A DNA stretch of 31,832 nt from positions 1 through 31,832 of the forward strand of contig JABRWB010000009.1 of the NCBI GenBank assembly GCA_039961635.1. The letters are read 5' to 3'. The stretch is from a bacterium. Its GTDB lineage: Bacteria; 4484-113; JAGGVC01. A program made the translations under genes and the position numbers. Below are positions 1-7,184 of this stretch, in pieces. Each line of letters begins with the position of its first letter. The stretch's first letter is position 1. Under the pieces are notes generated by a model. That model was given only the letters and a program-made list of their open reading frames with translations, did not search any database and was not told the origin of the DNA.

Positions 1-299
1 AATCCTGCATCTCGAACGGATCAATCAGGTCCCCGCCGTCCAGCCCTTCCCCGCCCCCTTCCGGCTCGTCGTCTCCGCCGAATCCGGGATCGATCGCCGG
101 AGTGCGCTCCAATACCGTTGAGTCGCCGGATTGATTCACTCCGCTTGCGCCCGCGTCCGGCGCGGACGCGGCGTACTGCTTCCTTTCGCCCTTTCCGCAG
201 CTTGTGAAACTAGCCGCGATCATGGCGAGCACCGACAGGGAGAGGATTATGGCAATCCCAGCCCCCCCCCATGACCAGATTTGTCAACCGCTTAACCAT
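1..299 (-). CDS. Putative lipoprotein, N-terminal part; frame broken at a G9 tract; runs off the window
   Basis: The start is ATG at 299-297 with GGAGG 8 nt upstream (308-312 on the plus strand). The first ten codons read MVKRLTNLVM and then enter a run of nine G (262-270). As sequenced, this frame stops shortly after, at a TAG. If the run had eight (or eleven) G, the frame would continue as a clean signal sequence (positively charged start, then a hydrophobic core including AIILSLSVLAMIAA) ending in FTSC, a plausible lipobox. It would then stay open to the window edge as an Asp/Gly/Glu/Pro-rich low-complexity segment. So this is probably an exported lipoprotein with a one-base indel. The indel may be a sequencing error, a slippage-prone phase-variable tract or a real mutation. 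The mature part is too short to assign a function. The next gene upstream on the same strand is the cyclic-nucleotide-binding protein, 318 nt away. Confidence 0.6.
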
Positions 300-453
300 T
301 TGCGCTGCCTCCAAGAATGTTGAGATTTGCTATCGAAACAGGGGCGCGAGGGTGCCTCCGTGAAACGGATCCTGTCCAAAAGCCCCTTATTCTTCGCGTC
401 ATCGCTTCCGCCTCCGGCGGATAGTCCGCGGCCGTCCGATGCCGTTCGCGTGC

Positions 454-482
454 ATTATACCCCGATCCGCGGGTAAAATCAC
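454..482 (-). promoter_or_regulatory. Possible promoter for the lipoprotein gene
   Basis: The minus strand reads TATAAT at 459-454, a perfect -10 box. At 17 bp spacing the -35 position (477-482) reads GTGATT, only 3/6 to consensus and inside the tandem repeat. It would give a leader of about 150 nt before the ATG at 299. The call rests mainly on the -10 box. Confidence 0.35.
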
Positions 483-541
483 GCGCAAGGAAAAATCACG
501 CGCGAGGGGAAATTATGCGCGCTAAAAAAATCACGCGCGGC
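475..541. repeat. Four tandem copies of a ~17-bp unit (AAAATCACGCGC core)
   Basis: The core ATCACGCGC occurs at 478-486, 495-503 and 530-538. A degenerate copy, ATTATGCGC, is at 512-520. The spacings are 17, 17 and 18 bp. Each core is preceded by A-rich sequence and followed by a variable purine-rich stretch. The array lies upstream of the lipoprotein gene start and overlaps the region where a -35 element for the minus-strand TATAAT at 454-459 would sit. It is too short and too tightly spaced to be CRISPR. Confidence 0.7.
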
Positions 542-616
542 GGTGAGTTTTTTGCGAAATCTCCCAATTATATCGGAATACAGGTGCGCAATTACCGGCA
601 TTTGCGCGCGCCGCGT

Positions 617-1276
617 TTATCCGGTCTGCGGAGGATTTTTGAGGAACCGCTCGCCGTAAAGAAGCGCCTGCTCCCGGACTTCCGGGGGAAGCGAAAGGAA
701 GCGCTCCCACTCGCCGCCGCCTTCGCCCCCAATAAGCTCCTGCAGCGCCTCGCCGATGCGGTCGCGCACCTCGCCAAGCATCCCGCCCGTGTCGGCTTTC
801 GCAACCATCTCGATCCGCTGCGCGAGCACCACCAGCATAGACGTCGTCTCGGCAAGCTTGCGCGCCAGGCGCAGCGCAAGCGCCTCGTAAAAGTCGGCCG
901 CGGCCTCGGGGCTTCCCGCGGCGGCGCGCTCGAACTGCGCGCGCGTCATCCGAAGCATTTCGCACTCGGTCTCGGCGACGACGCTGGCCGTGCGCTCGGT
1001 CTCCCCGGATAGGAACGACACTTCGCCGAATACGCCGTCGTTTTCGAACGTCGCGACGACGTCGGTGAATCCTTCGCGCTCCACTTCGACGCGCGCGACT
1101 CCCCGGACTAAGACAAAAATATCGCGGCCCTCCGAGCCTTGCTGGACGACAACCGCTCCCGCGGGAAATCGTTCGAGGCTCACATGCTCCGGGAACAGCT
1201 CGCGGCGCGCGACGTCGCGGAAAAGCTCCGCGCGCGTAAGTACGTCGAGAATCGAATCGTTAAGCGTGTCAGGCAT
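617..1276 (-). CDS. Cyclic nucleotide-binding (Crp-type sensor) domain protein without DNA-binding domain
   Basis: This 219-aa protein has a cNMP-binding beta-roll (residues about 15-115) with a well-preserved phosphate-binding cassette at 83-99. The segment FGEVSFLSGETERTASV carries the Glu (E85) and Arg (R95) that bind the ribose and phosphate in CRP/PKA-type domains, so nucleotide binding is likely. Residues 120-219 are helical and show no winged-helix HTH of the Crp/Fnr type, so it is probably a signalling or scaffold protein and not a transcription factor. The ATG at 1276 sits 6 nt after a perfect TATAAT (1283-1288 on plus, read on minus). This implies a leaderless mRNA starting in the 27-nt gap behind the DUF2207-like gene. 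Confidence 0.8.
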   Translation of the reverse strand: MPDTLNDSILDVLTRAELFRDVARRELFPEHVSLERFPAGAVVVQQGSEGRDIFVLVRGVARVEVEREGFTDVVATFENDGVFGEVSFLSGETERTASVVAETECEMLRMTRAQFERAAAGSPEAAADFYEALALRLARKLAETTSMLVVLAQRIEMVAKADTGGMLGEVRDRIGEALQELIGGEGGGEWERFLSLPPEVREQALLYGERFLKNPPQTG

Positions 1277-1282
1277 CGGGGG

Positions 1283-1288
1283 ATTATA
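1283..1288 (-). promoter_or_regulatory. TATAAT -10 box 6 nt before the cNMP-binding gene start (leaderless)
   Basis: The minus strand reads TATAAT, then CCCCCG, then the ATG at 1276. Transcription would start at or within a base or two of the start codon. The box lies in the 27-nt gap between two minus-strand genes, so the downstream gene can be transcribed independently. No good -35 is visible. Confidence 0.55.
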
Positions 1289-1303
1289 GCCGGAAAAACC
1301 GCA

Positions 1304-3031
1304 CTAATGCCCGCCGCCGCTGACGCAAGCCGAATGGCAGGCCGAATGGCAGGCGCTGTGGCATGCGGAATGGCACGCGGAATGACACGCGCTGTGGCAC
1401 GCGTCGTGGCATGCGCTGTGGACGTAGCAAGCGCTGTGGCACGCGTCGCCGGCGGTGAACGCGGCGAAGCTTTTGTAGCTGTCTGGCACGGAGGGCTCGA
1501 CCGCCGCGGCGACCTGTTTCATTTCCGGGTAGCGGTCATAGTAGGATTCGCGGTAAACGTAGCTGTTGTGGTAGTGGAACCGGCCGCAGTACCAGGGGTC
1601 TTCGGCGATAACGTCGGGATCGTTCAGTCTCTGCCTTGCCGCCTCTTCGTCCTTCATCTCGTTCGACCATTGCTCGATGTAATGCGCCTTCGTGGCTTCG
1701 AGATCGCAGTTCCAGCATTTCTTCTGCAGGCTTTCGGTGAGCGTCCGGATCGCCTCGCGCACTATCGAAACGTCCAGCGAACCGTCGGAAAGAATTCCCT
1801 TCAGCAGCCCGTCTTCGAAAGGATCGAGGCTGCGCGCGACTTTGGGATTGCGAACTACGCGCAACGGATCGGCGCCCGTTATGGTCAGCATCTTCTTCGC
1901 CTGCATCTGCTCCAGGACGACGGACAGAATCTGGGCGACGGGCAAGCCGATTAGCAGCGCGATTTCCGGCGCCGTCAGGCCTTGCGCGACCTTTCCCGGC
2001 TCGCGGAACTCGCTGACCTGGATGCGCGGCGGCACCCAGTTGGCGTCCGTCCAAACGATCCCCGCGAGGTCGCGCTTTTTGGCCGCGGTCTGGCCGCGCT
2101 TCGCGACGGCCGCGATGGCGAAGACCGCGAACAAAATCACGCCCGCGAAAATGACGAGCAAGCGCTTTTCGGCGAACGTTTTGGGGATGGATTCGAGCAC
2201 CGAGCTTGCAAAGTCGCTGCGGGATTCAAGCTTTCGTCCTTCCGAGAGCGCGGTCGCGACCGTCCGGCCTAGCTCCGGGAACCACTCCGCGGGCGCGTAA
2301 AGCTGGATTGCGAATTTCTCCATCGGCCTGATGTTTTCGCGGTGAAGCTTGACCGACGCCCAGATTTTTCCGTCCGCTTCGTGGCCGTACCAGTCCATTA
2401 AGTAATCCCTGTTCATGAACGGCTCGGTGTAGACCGGATTCGCGTCGTAATTGGTTTCCCAGTCCAAATCCGTCGATTCCACCGCGAACGGGAAGTGGAT
2501 GTATACGGTCTCGTGCTCGAATCCCTCGTCCCACTGCGGCGGCGCCCAATGGAATACCGCCAGCTTTCCATGTTCCGGGCTTTCGGTATAAGCCAGATTT
2601 CCGTTCGCGCCGAGATCCTGGACGGCCGCGACCGTGTAGATTATCCTTCCGGGGCCGGTGAACGCCGCGCCGTTGGAGAGGATGCAGTCTATCTGGTCGC
2701 CGTTTCCGGTCAGAGAAAATTCGAGCGGCCACTTGCTCGAACCGTCCTCGGTTTGCGCGATGCAGTCGTCCATGAAAAACCGCGGCTCCGCGCCGTCGAA
2801 TCCCTGCAGGTAAAAGCCGTGGAGGTCGCCGGAGCGGACGTCCACCAGCCACTGGTATTGGCTGATCACCCGCCCGTCCGCGAGCGGCGAAACATGCACC
2901 TCCACCCAGACGATGTCGTAATCCAGCGCAATTGCGCGCGCGGGGCAAAGCGCGAACGCTGCCAGCACAACCGCAGCGGCCAAAAACGCTGCGGACGCGC
3001 GGTTGAATCCGGCTTTGCGAGCGCTGGTCAT
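1304..3031 (-). CDS. DUF2207-like membrane protein with a C-terminal HSAC-repeat Cys/His tail
   Basis: 575 aa. Residues 1-36 form a signal peptide ending near ALCPARAIA. Residues 37-285 are an extracytoplasmic beta-rich domain resembling DUF2207. One transmembrane helix lies at 290-311, followed by a positively charged stretch, so the rest should be cytoplasmic. Residues 345-395 look like a small winged-helix-type domain (GLTAPEIALLIGLP, then a hydrophobic helix and ADPLRVV). CWNC is at 439-442 and a Tyr/His/Cys-rich stretch at 480-503. The tail (531-569) has ten Cys spaced mostly by HSA: CHSAC, YVHSAC, HDAC, then six HSAC units, ending VSGGGH. The ATG at 3031 has GGAG about 8 nt upstream and follows the small gene at 3045-3446 by 13 nt, so the two form an operon. 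The function is unknown; the tail suggests metal binding or peptide modification (inference). Confidence 0.75.
   Translation of the reverse strand: MTSARKAGFNRASAAFLAAAVVLAAFALCPARAIALDYDIVWVEVHVSPLADGRVISQYQWLVDVRSGDLHGFYLQGFDGAEPRFFMDDCIAQTEDGSSKWPLEFSLTGNGDQIDCILSNGAAFTGPGRIIYTVAAVQDLGANGNLAYTESPEHGKLAVFHWAPPQWDEGFEHETVYIHFPFAVESTDLDWETNYDANPVYTEPFMNRDYLMDWYGHEADGKIWASVKLHRENIRPMEKFAIQLYAPAEWFPELGRTVATALSEGRKLESRSDFASSVLESIPKTFAEKRLLVIFAGVILFAVFAIAAVAKRGQTAAKKRDLAGIVWTDANWVPPRIQVSEFREPGKVAQGLTAPEIALLIGLPVAQILSVVLEQMQAKKMLTITGADPLRVVRNPKVARSLDPFEDGLLKGILSDGSLDVSIVREAIRTLTESLQKKCWNCDLEATKAHYIEQWSNEMKDEEAARQRLNDPDVIAEDPWYCGRFHYHNSYVYRESYYDRYPEMKQVAAAVEPSVPDSYKSFAAFTAGDACHSACYVHSACHDACHSACHSACHSACHSACHSACHSACVSGGGH
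1325..1441 (-). repeat. 12-bp coding repeat encoding tandem HSAC units
   Basis: This covers codons 531-569 of the DUF2207-like protein. The last six HSAC units use varied synonymous codons (His CAC/CAT, Ser AGC/TCC/TCG, Ala GCG/GCA/GCC/GCT, Cys TGT/TGC), yet the amino acids are identical. The DNA repeats have diverged while the peptide has not, which points to selection on the peptide and not to a recent slippage expansion. Confidence 0.85.
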
Positions 3032-3044
3032 GGTCCGGCTCCGG

Positions 3045-3446
3045 TCAGTCTTCCCTTGCGGAGTGAATCGTCTCGGTGCGGGCGCGCAGGAGGTCGGCCT
3101 GGCTGGAAATATATGCCGAGTAGCTTTCCTTCGCGGTCGCCCAATCCTCTTCGTCCGGGAACGTGAAAACGACGCCCTTCCAAATAATGTGATAGGCCCG
3201 CTCCAGTTCCGCCCGCCCGTCGCCTTCGCCCGTGTATTCGAAGCTGGCGTTGATCATCACGGGCTTGAACACGCGGGGATCCCCGCTTCCGACGTCGGTC
3301 GCGACGCCTGCGAATTCGATCTTCATTTCGTTCAGCAGGTCAAGGTGTTCCCGCAACGCGGTAAGCACGCTCGCAACGCTGAAGTCCGCGCTGGAAAAGC
3401 TCATCGTGAGCACCCGGCCCTGAATTTCGCCAAAAGGCATGAACAT
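3045..3446 (-). CDS. Small protein of unknown function, partner of the HSAC-tail protein
   Basis: The frame is open further upstream, but the start at 3446 is clear: AAGGAGGAAC precedes ATG with 7 nt spacing, giving a 133-aa soluble protein beginning MFMPFGEI. The longer version would overlap the plus-strand gene at 3608 and has an Arg/Ala/Pro-rich non-protein-like N-terminus. I recognise no domain. It looks alpha/beta, with alternating strands (MKIEFAGVA, PVMINASFEYTG, IIWKGVVFTF) and a C-terminal helix. There is no signal peptide or membrane helix. It lies 13 nt upstream of the DUF2207-like gene on the same strand and is almost certainly cotranscribed. A role linked to that membrane protein is inferred from position only. 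Confidence 0.65.
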   Translation of the reverse strand: MFMPFGEIQGRVLTMSFSSADFSVASVLTALREHLDLLNEMKIEFAGVATDVGSGDPRVFKPVMINASFEYTGEGDGRAELERAYHIIWKGVVFTFPDEEDWATAKESYSAYISSQADLLRARTETIHSARED

Positions 3447-3592
3447 TCCGGTTCCTCCTTCCCTTGCGGGAGCGAAAATATGCAATTCCTCGCCCGATTT
3501 TAACACCGCGGAAAGCGCCGAGATATCATTAGAAGCATTCACAAGCAAATTTCCGGCTAAGGCCGGGCTGCCGTCGGCCGATAAGTTGGTGG

Positions 3593-3598
3593 TATATT
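3593..3598 (+). promoter_or_regulatory. TATATT -10 box before the gene at 3608 (leaderless)
   Basis: TATATT ends 9 nt before the GTG start at 3608, and no Shine-Dalgarno sequence lies between. No clear -35 is seen 17 bp upstream. The arrangement matches the other close-set -10 boxes in this window. Confidence 0.45.
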
Positions 3599-3607
3599 TC
3601 GCCCGGG

Positions 3608-4357
3608 GTGTTCTTGGAAGAGCTAGACGAAACTGGCGAGGATGTCGACGCGTTCGAGCACTGGCCGGTAAGGCACCGGGTCTTTCTGCGCCAGCTCGCG
3701 ACGGCGCCGGAGCGCGCGAATCCGGAGCTGCTGAAGGACTCACCCGACGACCTGAAGCTTTGGGGGAGGATCCTTTACGCCATCATCACCGAAAACGAGC
3801 CGGAGCTGCGCGCGCTTTTGCCAAGATACTTGGACACAATCGGGCGTAAGCGCAGCGGGAAGCTGAACGGGATCAGGTGCGCGGCCGACCTTTACCTCAT
3901 GTCGCTCGATATACAGGATTACGCCGAATTGCGGCGCATCATCTATGAACTCAAGCCCGAGCGGATAGACGTAAACGAGGAGTCGAGTTGGGCGATAGTT
4001 TCCGTAGCCCTCGCGGCCGGTTTCGCGTGCGACGAGGAGGCTGTGGACGAGATAGAGCCGTGGATTTACAGCTTCGAAATCAATCCGTCCATCAGCGTCA
4101 TTTCGAGGCTGCTGTTGACGCGGCCGGAGGACGATCTCGTTCCGCTTTTCAGGGCGGCCGTTGAAAGCTCGGGCGACCGATACCATTCGCTCTGGCTGGC
4201 CAGGCTGGCGCAGCGAATCGACGCTCCCCGCGTGGAGGGCAAGAAATGGGGGCCGCTGTTCCATCCCGAAAGAAGGGGATGGTACAAACTGATCGAAGAA
4301 GATCCGTTCGATTATTTCAAGCCGCAGAAATTGCTCAAACGTTACAAACTGGATTAG
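3608..4357 (+). CDS. Hypothetical helical protein
   Basis: 249 aa starting at GTG 3608. There is no signal peptide and no membrane segment. The composition is strongly helical and acidic, with Glu/Arg/Leu-rich helices reminiscent of HEAT/TPR-like solenoids, but no repeat is regular enough to name. The C-terminus ends in an aromatic/basic stretch (DYFKPQKLLKRYKLD). The start has a TATATT 9 nt upstream and no Shine-Dalgarno, so the mRNA is probably leaderless. The gene is divergent from the operon at 3446. Its last 23 nt overlap the end of the convergent transporter gene. I do not recognise a function. Confidence 0.6.
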   Translation: MFLEELDETGEDVDAFEHWPVRHRVFLRQLATAPERANPELLKDSPDDLKLWGRILYAIITENEPELRALLPRYLDTIGRKRSGKLNGIRCAADLYLMSLDIQDYAELRRIIYELKPERIDVNEESSWAIVSVALAAGFACDEEAVDEIEPWIYSFEINPSISVISRLLLTRPEDDLVPLFRAAVESSGDRYHSLWLARLAQRIDAPRVEGKKWGPLFHPERRGWYKLIEEDPFDYFKPQKLLKRYKLD

Positions 4358-5798
4358 CCGGCCGCATCCCCGTACGCTGCTCCCGAACCCATACAAGAAC
4401 CACGAGCCCCAAAGCGAACCAAACCAGTATCGAGGCGAACACCCACTTGTTCGACAACGCCCATGCGCCGGCTTCACCAAGGCGGGACAGGTTGGCGCCG
4501 AAAACCACGTCCCTGATGCGACCGGCTATGACCGGCGCTATAACCTGCGGCAGAAGCGTGGATACATCCCAAATGCCCATGTAGCTGCCGGCCTTGTTTT
4601 TGGGCATGAGCGTGCATGCGAAAGCCCAGTCCGCAGCGACGAACGCGAAGAATCCCGCGCCGATTGCAAGGCCGGACGCCATCGCCACCCAAACGCTGTG
4701 CGTGAGAATCAACGGTACGAGCATCGTCCCGCCTACGACAAGCCCGGCCGCAATAACCCATTTTTTTCCCAACCGGAGGGACAGGGGGACGCTTGCGCGG
4801 TTTCCGGCAAGCCCGCCCAGGATGAAAACGAGCAGCAGAGCGGGAAACACCATCGAAGAAAATCCGGGAATTTTCTCTTCGGCGACTCCCAGCGAACGCA
4901 GCCATTCTTCGCCGTCCAGATTGTAATGCGCGTAAAAGTAAATCCACGATGAAAATGAAACGTACCCGAGATAAATCAAGAAGCGCGATGCCCACAAAAA
5001 CATCAGATTGGACTGGCTGCGCAGTTCGATTTTGCGATAATCCGCGATTATCGAACCGAGCAGCGTAGGCGCGGTTTTTGCGAATCGGACGACGGTGCCG
5101 GGTAGTATGGCGACCTCGCGAAACGCTCCCTCGATTTTCACCGCGGCATGGCGCGCCCAGCCGGTTTCGTCAACCGACAAAACGACTATCAGCATCGTTG
5201 CGACGAGAAACGCGGGATAAAGCCATCCGAATATTCCTCTGTACCCTGCGAACAAATCATCGCCGAACGCAAACGCAACGCCTGCAAGCGACAGAACCGC
5301 AAGCAAATTGCCCGATAAATGCAGGAATCCCATGGACGCGCCTGCCTGGGAATGCTGTTTTTCGGGCACGAGATCGGGAAGGAGCGATTGGAACGGAACC
5401 GACGCGACGTTTATGGTCGCCTCTATGAGCATGTACGCCAGGAACAGCCACCAGTATCCCGGCGCGAAAAGAAAAAACAGTATCGCCAGGCAGCCCGAAA
5501 GCGTTCCGTAAAGAATGAACGGACGGCGGCGGCCCATTTTCGAATGCGCGTGATCGCTTATGAAACCTATCGTAAGCTGGACGGCCATTACCACGACCGC
5601 GCCGCAGGACTTGAGCAATCCGTAATACCAGCCCACATGACCGGCGCCGAATTCTATTTCCGCGAAATGCTTGGCGAAGCCCGGCATCACGGCAAGCTGC
5701 TGCGTCGTCCAGAAGAATTGCAGCCCTAGCCAAAGCGCGGAAAGCCGGAACAGCTGTCCGGCGGTGAGAAAATCGGGCGCCTTGCGGGAATCGGGCAC
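4335..5798 (-). CDS. MFS transporter, sucrose/GPH-like sugar:cation symporter type
   Basis: The protein begins MPDSRKAPDF from GTG 5798 (487 aa) and has about twelve hydrophobic helices. After helix 2 it carries the loop 2-3 signature (residues 78-95, GFISDHAHSKMGRRRPFI), close to the G-x-x-SDR...GRRRPF motif of sucrose/SLC45 and glycoside-pentoside-hexuronide symporters. A disaccharide or glycoside substrate coupled to a cation is therefore likely, but the substrate cannot be told. The frame is open to 6062, but that extension overlaps the divergent acyltransferase and is Arg-rich and unlike an MFS N-terminus. A GATACA box 9 nt before the GTG suggests a leaderless message. The 3' end overlaps the convergent gene by 23 nt. 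Confidence 0.8.
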   Translation of the reverse strand: MPDSRKAPDFLTAGQLFRLSALWLGLQFFWTTQQLAVMPGFAKHFAEIEFGAGHVGWYYGLLKSCGAVVVMAVQLTIGFISDHAHSKMGRRRPFILYGTLSGCLAILFFLFAPGYWWLFLAYMLIEATINVASVPFQSLLPDLVPEKQHSQAGASMGFLHLSGNLLAVLSLAGVAFAFGDDLFAGYRGIFGWLYPAFLVATMLIVVLSVDETGWARHAAVKIEGAFREVAILPGTVVRFAKTAPTLLGSIIADYRKIELRSQSNLMFLWASRFLIYLGYVSFSSWIYFYAHYNLDGEEWLRSLGVAEEKIPGFSSMVFPALLLVFILGGLAGNRASVPLSLRLGKKWVIAAGLVVGGTMLVPLILTHSVWVAMASGLAIGAGFFAFVAADWAFACTLMPKNKAGSYMGIWDVSTLLPQVIAPVIAGRIRDVVFGANLSRLGEAGAWALSNKWVFASILVWFALGLVVLVWVREQRTGMRPANPVCNV

Positions 5799-5805
5799 GG
5801 CGGGA

Positions 5806-5840
5806 ACTGTATCACAGTGAAACCTGCGCGATGATACAAT
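5806..5840. promoter_or_regulatory. Back-to-back leaderless promoters with a palindrome ACTGT-N3-ACAGT
   Basis: Only 51 nt separate the GTG at 5798 (minus) from the TTG at 5850 (plus). For the plus gene, TG-A-TACAAT (5832-5840) is an extended -10 ending 9 nt before TTG. For the minus gene, GATACA (plus 5808-5813) ends 9 nt before GTG. The minus -10 sits inside a perfect inverted repeat, ACTGTATCACAGT (5806-5818), which could be an operator controlling the transporter, or both genes. Regulation is inferred. Confidence 0.45.
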
Positions 5841-5849
5841 CCCGCGGAA

Positions 5850-7139
5850 TTGGTCGCGACATCGCAATTCAGCCGCAGGAAACCGCCGCGCTACAAATTC
5901 CGGCCGCCCCGCCACGTCCCGTTTTTTATGTGGCTCGCCCGCCGCATCGCCGGATGCTATCTGCGCTGGTACATGAAAATCATCCGCGTCGAGGTTGCGG
6001 ACGACGGCCTGGATATTCTCGAATCGCTGCGCGGGCAGCGTGTCATTTTCACGCCAAACCACCCGACGTCCGATCCCGCGGTTCTTTATGTTTTAAGCGG
6101 CAGGCTCAATATGAACTTCGTGTGGATGGCGGCGCGGGAGCTTTTTGAGAACGCGGTGCAGGGGGCGCTGATGGCGAATATCGGCGTGTTTTCGGTTGAC
6201 CGCGGCAGGCGCGACGAGGACGCGCTTCGCGCGGCGCGCGAAGTCGTGATGAGCGGGAAAAACTGGCTGGTTATATTTCCGGAAGGAACAAACCACCAGC
6301 TTCACGACGAAATTCTGCCGTTTCTTCCGGGCGCGGCGCGGATGGGTCTCGAAGCTCTTGCGGAGTTGGAAAAGCGCGGTGATGATTTGCCGCCGGTGTA
6401 TCTGCTTCCGGCGGCTCTGCGTTATTACTACACCGGAGACATGCGCGGGAAAGCCGCGGCGATACTCGCGCGGCTGGAGCGGCGACTCGGATTGCAAAGC
6501 GGCCACAAAAAAAAATGGCGGGAACGGCTCGCGGCGATTTCCGAGCTGGTTATGATACTCAACGAGAGGCATTACGGCGTGGTGCCTGACGCGAACATGG
6601 GGGGGGAGGCCAGGTTGGAGCGGCTCAAAGAAATCGCGCTACGGCGCGTGGCGGAGGGGCTTGGGGTGGAGCCGCCGGATCCCGATTCGCCGACCCGGAA
6701 CCGGGTGCGCAAGCTTCTGAACGTTTCCAGCGAGATGTTGCACGCAGAATCGGAAGCGGGCGGGAGGTACGCGCGCGAACTCGACGCGGAAAGGCACGAG
6801 CGAATTTACCAGTTGCGGAGCGAACTTTTGCGCATTTCGCGATTCATGCCGCTTCGGTGGGATTACGAGATAGATATGCCGACAATCGAGAATTTTCTTG
6901 ACATTCTAAATTTGCTCGAAAAAGATTTGCTCGGCAAGGACAGGATGTGGGGGCCGCGCGCGGTGATGATCAAAGTCGGCAAGCCGGTTGATTTGCGAGA
7001 GTATTTGGCGGAGTTCAAAGCCGATCCGGTGGAGACAAGCGAAAGGATAATGCTTCTCATCGAAAACGAGGTGCGCGAGCTATTGAAATCCACGGCGAAC
7101 CTGATGTCCCCGCTGCCGCAGACGACGATATTTGATTAA
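5850..7139 (+). CDS. PlsC-like glycerophospholipid acyltransferase with a long C-terminal extension
   Basis: 429 aa. The N-terminal half is an LPLAT/PlsC domain. Block I is NHPTSDP (H71, D75), block II is GVFSVDRGR (112-120), and block III is FPEGTNHQ (143-150), binding acyl donor and glycerol phosphate in this family. It would acylate a lysophospholipid or related alcohol at the inner membrane. Block I reads H-x3-D in place of the standard H-x4-D, which is unusual; the DNA at this point shows no sign of a frame error. Residues about 200-429 form a helical extension not found in ordinary PlsC (about 240 aa) and of unknown role. The TTG start at 5850 follows an extended -10 by 9 nt, so it is probably leaderless; a later start at ATG 5928 would still keep the domain. 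An eight-G run (6599-6606) is read in frame. Confidence 0.75.
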   Translation: MVATSQFSRRKPPRYKFRPPRHVPFFMWLARRIAGCYLRWYMKIIRVEVADDGLDILESLRGQRVIFTPNHPTSDPAVLYVLSGRLNMNFVWMAARELFENAVQGALMANIGVFSVDRGRRDEDALRAAREVVMSGKNWLVIFPEGTNHQLHDEILPFLPGAARMGLEALAELEKRGDDLPPVYLLPAALRYYYTGDMRGKAAAILARLERRLGLQSGHKKKWRERLAAISELVMILNERHYGVVPDANMGGEARLERLKEIALRRVAEGLGVEPPDPDSPTRNRVRKLLNVSSEMLHAESEAGGRYARELDAERHERIYQLRSELLRISRFMPLRWDYEIDMPTIENFLDILNLLEKDLLGKDRMWGPRAVMIKVGKPVDLREYLAEFKADPVETSERIMLLIENEVRELLKSTANLMSPLPQTTIFD

Positions 7140-7184
7140 TGCTTATGTTGAAAAAAAGATGCCCAAAACTACTTATAAGAATAT

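Larger units (their letters stand above)
300..616. other. Intergenic region of 317 nt
   Basis: No open frame here looks like a gene; frames crossing it are shadows of neighbours. It holds a short tandem repeat (475-541) and a TATAAT on the minus strand (454-459) that could drive the lipoprotein gene ending at position 1. I see no convincing terminator or RNA gene in the rest. Confidence 0.6.

Noticed and set aside
475-541. CRISPR-like array
   Set aside because: Units are ~17 bp with 5-8 bp between cores, degenerate, and there are no cas genes.
1139-1954. A 271-aa plus-strand open frame opposite the HSAC repeat region
   Set aside because: Its Ala/Val/Arg/Met-rich repetitive sequence is simply the antisense reading of the repeated HSAC codons; the minus frame has the signal peptide, the TM helix and the domain.
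3447-3743. N-terminal extension of the small minus-strand protein to 3743
   Set aside because: It is Arg/Pro/Ala-rich, overlaps the divergent gene and bypasses a near-perfect ribosome site at 3454-3459.
5799-6062. N-terminal extension of the MFS transporter
   Set aside because: It lies antisense to the acyltransferase gene, reads like shadow sequence and would precede a normal MFS N-terminus by 88 residues.
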